Shown here one piece after another: positions 28,981-34,448 of a stretch of DNA of 34,448 nucleotides. Position 1 is the first letter of the stretch. The number at the start of each line of letters is the position of its first letter. Position numbers and translations under genes: made by a program. Source of the stretch: Chitinophagia bacterium (GTDB lineage Bacteria; Bacteroidota; Bacteroidia; Chitinophagales; Chitinophagaceae); contig RFZW01000009.1 of assembly GCA_009920495.1 (NCBI GenBank), forward strand, positions 1-34,448. Reading direction: 5' to 3'. Below the pieces are notes generated by a model. That model saw only the letters and a program-made list of their open reading frames with translations, was not told the DNA's origin and searched no databases.

Positions 28981-29388
28981 TTAGCCTAAAAGATCGCCTA
29001 AATCGCGTCGGTCTTTTTTGGTTGGCCGGCCAATTTTACTTAATCGCTTTCCTGTATGAAAGCTTGATGCCACTTGATTAACGCGTTCCAATTCTTCAAT
29101 GGGCGTGAGGTCATCGTAATATTTAATGGCTTCTATATAGGCCATTCTTGTTTCCAGTAACCCAGTTACTTTAATGACCCAGTTTTTATGCTCTGTTCTG
29201 GCTTCATATTCGTCCCCCACGACTACTGCACGTGAGGCTTTGACGGGTTCTCCTTTAATTTTAACGCGCCCTTTGTCAATGGCTTCTGTTGCTTGACTTC
29301 GGGTTTTAAAAATACGGATACACCACAAGTATTTGTCTAATCTAACTTTTTGTTTCTCCGCTTTTTTTATGGTTTCCTGCCCCCGCAT
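28981..29388 (-). CDS. S4 domain RNA-binding protein (HslR/RqcP-like)
   Basis: VRLDKYLWCIRIFKTRSQATEAIDKGRVKIKGEPVKASRAVVVGDEYEAR; basic C-terminus GRPTKKDRRDL. Confidence 0.93.
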   Translation of the reverse strand: MRGQETIKKAEKQKVRLDKYLWCIRIFKTRSQATEAIDKGRVKIKGEPVKASRAVVVGDEYEARTEHKNWVIKVTGLLETRMAYIEAIKYYDDLTPIEELERVNQVASSFHTGKRLSKIGRPTKKDRRDLGDLLG

Positions 29389-29391
29389 GCA

Positions 29392-30762
29392 TTAGGATTT
29401 TTTTTCTGCAAAAAACTGATGAAAATAAGGAATGGTTTCAATGCCTTTGTAAAAATTAACAATATCATATTTTTCATTTGGGCTATGCAAGTTGTCGCTA
29501 TCTAACCCAAAACCCATAAAAACAATTTTTACATTTAATTCCTTTTCAAATAATGCGCAAATAGGAATACTACCACCACCACGCACTGGAATAGGGTCCT
29601 TACCAAAAGTAGCAGCGATCGCTTTTGCCGCACTTTGATATTCGTGGGAATCAATGGGTGTAATATAGGGTTCCCCACCATGATGTTCAAATGCATTCAC
29701 AGTAACAAATGCAGGCGCTATTTTTTTAAAATGCGCTAATATCATACTGGTTATTTTTTCAGAAGATTGGTTGGGTACTAATCTACAAGATATTTTAGCA
29801 AATGCTTTTGATGGCAAAACTGTTTTTGCACCTTCTCCTGTGTAGCCGCCCCATATGCCATTTACTTCAAGTGTGGGTCTAATTCCAGTTCTTTCATTGG
29901 TGCTGTATCCTTTTTCACCCCAAAGTTGTTGAATGCCTAAATCTGTTTTGAATTCCGTTTCATCAAATGGCGCTTCGGCCATTTTTTTTCTTTCCGCGTC
30001 GGTGGAAGATAATACATCATCATAAAAACCTGGAATAGTGATATGGTTATTTTCATCATGACAGGATGCAATCATTTTTGATAAAATAGTGATAGGGTTA
30101 GCAACTGCACCACCATATACACCACTATGCAAATCGCGATTGGGTCCAGTGACTTCAATTTCAATATAGCTTAATCCACGCACTCCAATATCAATCGATG
30201 GTGTGTCCATACTGATCATTGCAGTATCACTGATTAAAATAACATCTGCCTTTAACAAGTCCGTATGTGCTTTTACAAACTGCGCTAAATTTGGACTTCC
30301 AATTTCCTCTTCCCCTTCAATAATGAATTTTATATTCGTACAAAGTGATTTTGTTTGCGTCATTATTTCTAATGCCTTCACATGCATGTAAAATTGCCCT
30401 TTATCATCGCAAGCGCCACGTGCATATATTTTACCATCTTTAATTGTTGGATCAAATGGACTGCTATGCCATAGTTCCAATGGATCAGCAGGCTGTACAT
30501 CATAATGACCATAAACAAGTACCGTTGGGAAGCTGGGATCTGTTATAATTTCACCATAGACAATGGGATGTCCTTCAGTTTCATAAATTTTAGTTACCGG
30601 CGCACCTGCTTGTTTTAGTGCTTGTTCCACTGCTTTTGCGCAAGTAAGCATGTCGCCATTATGTTCTGACTTTGCACTGATGCTTGGTATGCGTAATAAG
30701 GCTAAAAGTTCTGCTAAGAATCTTTCCTTGTTTTGGTCTTGGTATTGTTTCCAGGGATTCAT
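29392..30762 (-). CDS. M20 family dipeptidase
   Basis: VLVYGHYDVQPADPLELW, GACDDKGQFYMHVKA, EGEEEIGSPNL, GPNRDLHSGVYGGAVANP, GGSIPICALF. Confidence 0.95.
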   Translation of the reverse strand: MNPWKQYQDQNKERFLAELLALLRIPSISAKSEHNGDMLTCAKAVEQALKQAGAPVTKIYETEGHPIVYGEIITDPSFPTVLVYGHYDVQPADPLELWHSSPFDPTIKDGKIYARGACDDKGQFYMHVKALEIMTQTKSLCTNIKFIIEGEEEIGSPNLAQFVKAHTDLLKADVILISDTAMISMDTPSIDIGVRGLSYIEIEVTGPNRDLHSGVYGGAVANPITILSKMIASCHDENNHITIPGFYDDVLSSTDAERKKMAEAPFDETEFKTDLGIQQLWGEKGYSTNERTGIRPTLEVNGIWGGYTGEGAKTVLPSKAFAKISCRLVPNQSSEKITSMILAHFKKIAPAFVTVNAFEHHGGEPYITPIDSHEYQSAAKAIAATFGKDPIPVRGGGSIPICALFEKELNVKIVFMGFGLDSDNLHSPNEKYDIVNFYKGIETIPYFHQFFAEKKS

Positions 30763-30862
30763 TTTGAATTAATTTTAATTAAGTATTTTATTTATTTCAA
30801 TTAATATTTTTTACAAATGGGTATTTGATAGCTTTTGTTATTGATCAAATATTTTTGAAGGG

Positions 30863-31849
30863 TTATACTAATTGATGTTTTAAATCTGATAGTACATTCT
30901 CTCTATTCCATGCTAGTTTTTGTTTGAAAGGGGCATTTCGTTTTTCGCAATTTTCAATCGTGCAAATTGCACAACTAAAAGGCATACAACCATCGGTATG
31001 CACAAAAAATTCAACACTATCTCCAAATTTATTTTTTATCAATTTCGTAAATTCATCTACTGCGGCATGTGCTTCATTTACATTAAAATACCAAGGCACT
31101 GTTAAATGACAATCAATGTGCATTAATGCGCCATATTTAATTACCCTCAAATTATGTAAATCAATCCAGTGTGTATGTCGAGATAAATTTAATTCCTGTA
31201 TAACCGCGTCCAATAATGCCATATCTGCTTCATCCATAATACCTGCAAGCGATTCTCGAATAATTTTATAACCATTGTAGATGATCCATATGCCCATGCC
31301 AACAGCTATGCTAGTATCTATACCATTATACCCAGTATACAATACAAGCCCAATACCAATAACCACTGCATAAGTAGTGTAACTATCTATTAATAAATGT
31401 TGTCCGCTAGAAGTAAGTGCTAATGAATTATTTTTTTTACCTATGGCTTTTGCAATTAATCCAGCAACCATATTTAATACCGCAGTGGATAGCAACACCC
31501 AAATACCATTGTCTAAGTTGTGTAAACTACTCGGTTCAAAAAAAGTGATGATGGACTCGTATAAAATAATCCCACCTGCGGTTATAATTAAACTGCCTTC
31601 AAAAGCGGCAGAGATAAACTCTGCTTTTCCATGACCGTAGGGATGGTCTTTGTCTTTGGGTTTTGAAGCTACATATAAGCTGTATAATCCAATCAATCCT
31701 GCCATTACATTTACAATACTTTCCAAGGCATCCGACAATACGGATAAGGAATGGGTCATATAGTAAGCAACAAATTTAAGTACAAACAATACGATACTTA
31801 AACTAGTAACAAAAAATTGAATTTTTAAATTTTGTTTTGATTTTTGCAC
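30863..31849 (-). CDS. Cation diffusion facilitator family transporter
   Basis: SDALESIVNVMAGLIGLYSLYVASKPKDKDHPYGHGKAEFISAAFEG; Cys-rich C-terminus CMPFSCAICTIENCEKR. GTG start. Confidence 0.94.
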   Translation of the reverse strand: MQKSKQNLKIQFFVTSLSIVLFVLKFVAYYMTHSLSVLSDALESIVNVMAGLIGLYSLYVASKPKDKDHPYGHGKAEFISAAFEGSLIITAGGIILYESIITFFEPSSLHNLDNGIWVLLSTAVLNMVAGLIAKAIGKKNNSLALTSSGQHLLIDSYTTYAVVIGIGLVLYTGYNGIDTSIAVGMGIWIIYNGYKIIRESLAGIMDEADMALLDAVIQELNLSRHTHWIDLHNLRVIKYGALMHIDCHLTVPWYFNVNEAHAAVDEFTKLIKNKFGDSVEFFVHTDGCMPFSCAICTIENCEKRNAPFKQKLAWNRENVLSDLKHQLV

Positions 31850-31907
31850 TTATGGGAAATTGATAAAAATATAATTATACTAATGTAAGGTTGCACTTTG
31901 AAACTAA

Positions 31908-32639
31908 TTAATGATTTGCTTCATCGTATCTTTTTTGTACAAATTCCCAATTCACCAAATTCCACCAATTATTGATGTAGTCAGGACGCTTGTTTTGGTA
32001 TTTTAAATAATAAGCATGTTCCCAAACATCCAATCCTAGTATTGGGAAACCTTTTACTTCCGCGATATCCATCAACGGATTATCTTGATTAGGCGTAGAA
32101 CTTATGGCTAAGCCACCTTCTTTTTTAATAATTAACCAAGCCCAACCACTTCCAAATCTTGTTTTTGCTGCATCACCAAAAGCAGTTTTGAATGCGTCAA
32201 ATGAGCCAAAGGTTTTTGTAATTGCATCCGCTAAAGTTCCGGAAGGCGAAGTTGCGGGTGCTGGCTTCATTAATTGCCAGAATAGCTCATGGTTATAATG
32301 ACCACCAGCGTTATTACGCATTTTAGGACTGTAATGTGAAATATTTTTTATCAAATCAGTGAATGCCATTTGGGTAGTATCCACTTTTTCAGCCACACAA
32401 GCATCTTTCAAATTGGTCGCATAAGTTGCTGCATGTTTTGTGTAATGAATTTCCATGGTCATCGCATCTATAAATGGCTCTAATGCATTATAAGCATATG
32501 GCAACGGATGTTGCTGATAGGCCGTTATATCCAAACTATTGGTTGCTATGGTTGAAAAGATGGGCATAGCCGCAATAGCCATACCCGCTTTACCAGATGT
32601 TTTAATAAACTGGCGTCGATTTTGGGTTGAATTTGACAT
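31908..32639 (-). CDS. Superoxide dismutase (Fe/Mn type) with Tat-type signal
   Basis: MSNSTQNRRQFIKTSGKAGMAIAAMPIFSTIA, then HPLPYAYNALEPFIDAMTMEIHYTKHAATYATNL, AGGHYNHELFWQLM, LGLDVWEHAYYLKYQNKRPDYINNWWNLVNW. Confidence 0.95.
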   Translation of the reverse strand: MSNSTQNRRQFIKTSGKAGMAIAAMPIFSTIATNSLDITAYQQHPLPYAYNALEPFIDAMTMEIHYTKHAATYATNLKDACVAEKVDTTQMAFTDLIKNISHYSPKMRNNAGGHYNHELFWQLMKPAPATSPSGTLADAITKTFGSFDAFKTAFGDAAKTRFGSGWAWLIIKKEGGLAISSTPNQDNPLMDIAEVKGFPILGLDVWEHAYYLKYQNKRPDYINNWWNLVNWEFVQKRYDEANH

Positions 32640-32643
32640 GATT

Positions 32644-34071
32644 TTATTTTTTAAAGTACTTCTGTAAAGTTACCTTAATTGGTTGTAAAAGTCGGTAGTA
32701 AAATTCCTGGTTAAATAGCTGGGAATCACGCATAGCTTTATAAATTAAAAACAAACCAATGGGGACTAAAATCATGGAGGACAACCACATCCCATTAAAT
32801 ACTGACCATTGTCCTGATTTGGCCAATTTTTCGCCAAAATTGTTGAATAGGAAAAAGAAAACGAAAAATATGATTGCTGAAATCATGGGGGTACCCAATC
32901 CTCCTTTTCGAATAATGGATCCAAGCGGTGCGCCTATTAAAAACAATACTAAACACGCAATTGATAAAGTGAATTTTCGATGCCATTCAATACTATGTAT
33001 GGCTACTGCATTTTTATTTTCAGTATAAATTTGTCCCAGCATTTTAAAATTATTATCAATGGAGGACAATTGATAGCCCGCCGCTTCGCTGACACCCCTC
33101 GCAACAGAATCAGGGATCATTTGGGCTAATTTTTTAATAGGCGATTTTAATTCTTTTTTGCCAAATAATTGAGTGCTGTCTTTGTATAGCAAAAAACGTA
33201 AGTAGGGGGTCAACTCTTGTTCCGTTCTTTTTACAAAAAAACTATCCATATTGGAAATAGAATCGATTGCCTTTCCTAATTGTCGAACACTTAGCATTTT
33301 AGGATCGTATAAAATATCATTTGTTTTATTGATTTGAAAGCTTTTCAAATCAAATACTTTTTTATACTCTTTAAAATAAAGTCTGGTAAATTCTGTATTG
33401 GTCGTGGATCGAAGGCCTCTTTCTTGGTATCGCCATCCATTATACATGATAAATTCTAAAAACTTTTTATTGGAAGAAACGCGCATTACGCCTGATTCTG
33501 CAATTAAATAGTTGTCTTGCAGTCCATATCTTTTCTCAAAAATTACAATGTTATGTATAATACTATCGTTCGCTTCTTTTTTCCCTAATTTAATAACATA
33601 GCCATCTATCTTATCATAAAAAACACCTTCTTTTAAATCAATAGCGGGCTTGGCGACAATAATTTCATATTTTAAATTGGTGAGTTTCATTTGCGTTACC
33701 GGAATGATATTATTCGCAAACAAAAAAGCAAGTCCGGCTAATAAAACGGCAAATAAAAATAAGGGACGCATAAATCGCGTTAATGGAATACCTGCAGCTT
33801 TAATGGCAACCAGTTCAAAGCTTTCCCCTAAATTACCAAAAGTCATAATAGAAGAAAATAGTAAAGCCAATGGAAGTGCAGTGGTGAAAGTGCTTACAGA
33901 TACCAGTCCGATTAATTCTATAATGGTAATAAAGTCAAGTCCTTTGCCTACTAGGTCATCAATGTACAACCAAAAAAACTGCATCGTTAACACAAATATA
34001 CAAATGGCCAAGGCTGCCAAAAACGGCGCAATGAATGCGCGCAGAATTAGTATGTCTAATTTTTTGAACAA
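32644..34071 (-). CDS. LptF/LptG family permease
   Basis: TM topology with MTFGNLGESFELVAIKAAGIPLTRFMRPL and C-terminal IGAPLGSIIRKGGLGTPMISAIIFFVFFFLFNNFGEKLAKSG. TTG start. Confidence 0.92.
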   Translation of the reverse strand: MFKKLDILILRAFIAPFLAALAICIFVLTMQFFWLYIDDLVGKGLDFITIIELIGLVSVSTFTTALPLALLFSSIMTFGNLGESFELVAIKAAGIPLTRFMRPLFLFAVLLAGLAFLFANNIIPVTQMKLTNLKYEIIVAKPAIDLKEGVFYDKIDGYVIKLGKKEANDSIIHNIVIFEKRYGLQDNYLIAESGVMRVSSNKKFLEFIMYNGWRYQERGLRSTTNTEFTRLYFKEYKKVFDLKSFQINKTNDILYDPKMLSVRQLGKAIDSISNMDSFFVKRTEQELTPYLRFLLYKDSTQLFGKKELKSPIKKLAQMIPDSVARGVSEAAGYQLSSIDNNFKMLGQIYTENKNAVAIHSIEWHRKFTLSIACLVLFLIGAPLGSIIRKGGLGTPMISAIIFFVFFFLFNNFGEKLAKSGQWSVFNGMWLSSMILVPIGLFLIYKAMRDSQLFNQEFYYRLLQPIKVTLQKYFKK

Positions 34072-34081
34072 TGTTAAAGTA

Positions 34082-34408
34082 CTAGCTAGCTACCACCAAC
34101 GCGATGAAATAGCTGATGATCAAAATGGTTTGATTCGAGATTTCCGTTTTCTCAATGCTGAATTCAAAGTATTCATTTTTCTCGCTATGCAACCATTTGA
34201 ATCGGATGAATTTATCTGCTTCTTGGTCTAATAATTCTGCCTTGTCAGGTACACCCCCGTTCCATGAAAAACTGAAAACGTTTTCCCATTCGTCCACTTT
34301 ATCAGCAAACCATTCTTGTAATCCAGATGCAGTAGATAAAAACTCAAATAATATATTTGGAGAGCATCTCACAGGAAATTCAAGTGTAAATAATTGTTTC
34401 TTACTCAT
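34082..34408 (-). CDS. START-like (SRPBCC) domain protein, C-terminus apparently lost; possible pseudogene
   Basis: MSKKQLFTLEFPVRCSPNILFEFLSTASGLQEWFADKV...FIRFKWLHSEKNEYFEFSIEKTEISNQTILII matches the Bacteroidota START-like family next to lptF; the tail SYFIALVVAS* does not. Confidence 0.8.
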   Translation of the reverse strand: MSKKQLFTLEFPVRCSPNILFEFLSTASGLQEWFADKVDEWENVFSFSWNGGVPDKAELLDQEADKFIRFKWLHSEKNEYFEFSIEKTEISNQTILIISYFIALVVAS

Positions 34409-34448
34409 ATAAAATCGAATGCCGCTTTAATTTGGGCTCGTTAGTTGC

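Noticed and set aside
33650-34231. 193-aa + strand ORF
   Set aside because: Antisense to LptF/G and the START-like gene, no recognisable family, explained by codon composition mirroring.
1-34448. CRISPR, prophage, IS element, tRNA/rRNA, defence island
   Set aside because: No spaced direct repeats, integrase/transposase ORFs or structural RNA genes seen; intergenic gaps are short and gene content is core metabolism.

Overview
The window is AT-rich Bacteroidota chromosome, probably Chitinophagaceae-like judging from protein styles and gene order. It is mostly ordinary core and housekeeping sequence. On + it carries a SusC/SusD/lipoprotein operon, mutY-gldE-gldD, a DUF3109 gene and lutB. On - it carries holB (cut by the left edge), gpx, comF, radA, rng, an untracked 31-aa Arg/Lys-rich ORF, a TPR gene, an HU-family gene, a DMT transporter, purH (disrupted), comEC, an RsmI-like methyltransferase, a CysZ-like gene, upp, ade, a DUF5916 gene, trmD, an S4 gene, an M20 peptidase, a CDF transporter, an exported SOD, an LptF/G permease and a START-like gene. 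I see no CRISPR array, prophage, transposase, tRNA or rRNA, and no convincing new multi-gene system. The most notable signal is a set of deletion-like junctions. purH lacks about 40 residues, including the expected RVKTLHPK segment, and is frameshifted. The START-like gene loses its C-terminal helix with a frame change. HU runs out of frame into the following TPR gene, which lacks an ATG. ComEC lacks the usual domain between its N-terminal helices and its core. These are either genuine gene decay or assembly errors, and read mapping would decide. Other points are the missed 31-aa ribosomal-like ORF, a recurring -7-like box 3-4 nt upstream of start codons (putative leaderless mRNAs), and a Tat-type signal on the SOD. 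Family assignments come from memory of protein families; no database search was run.
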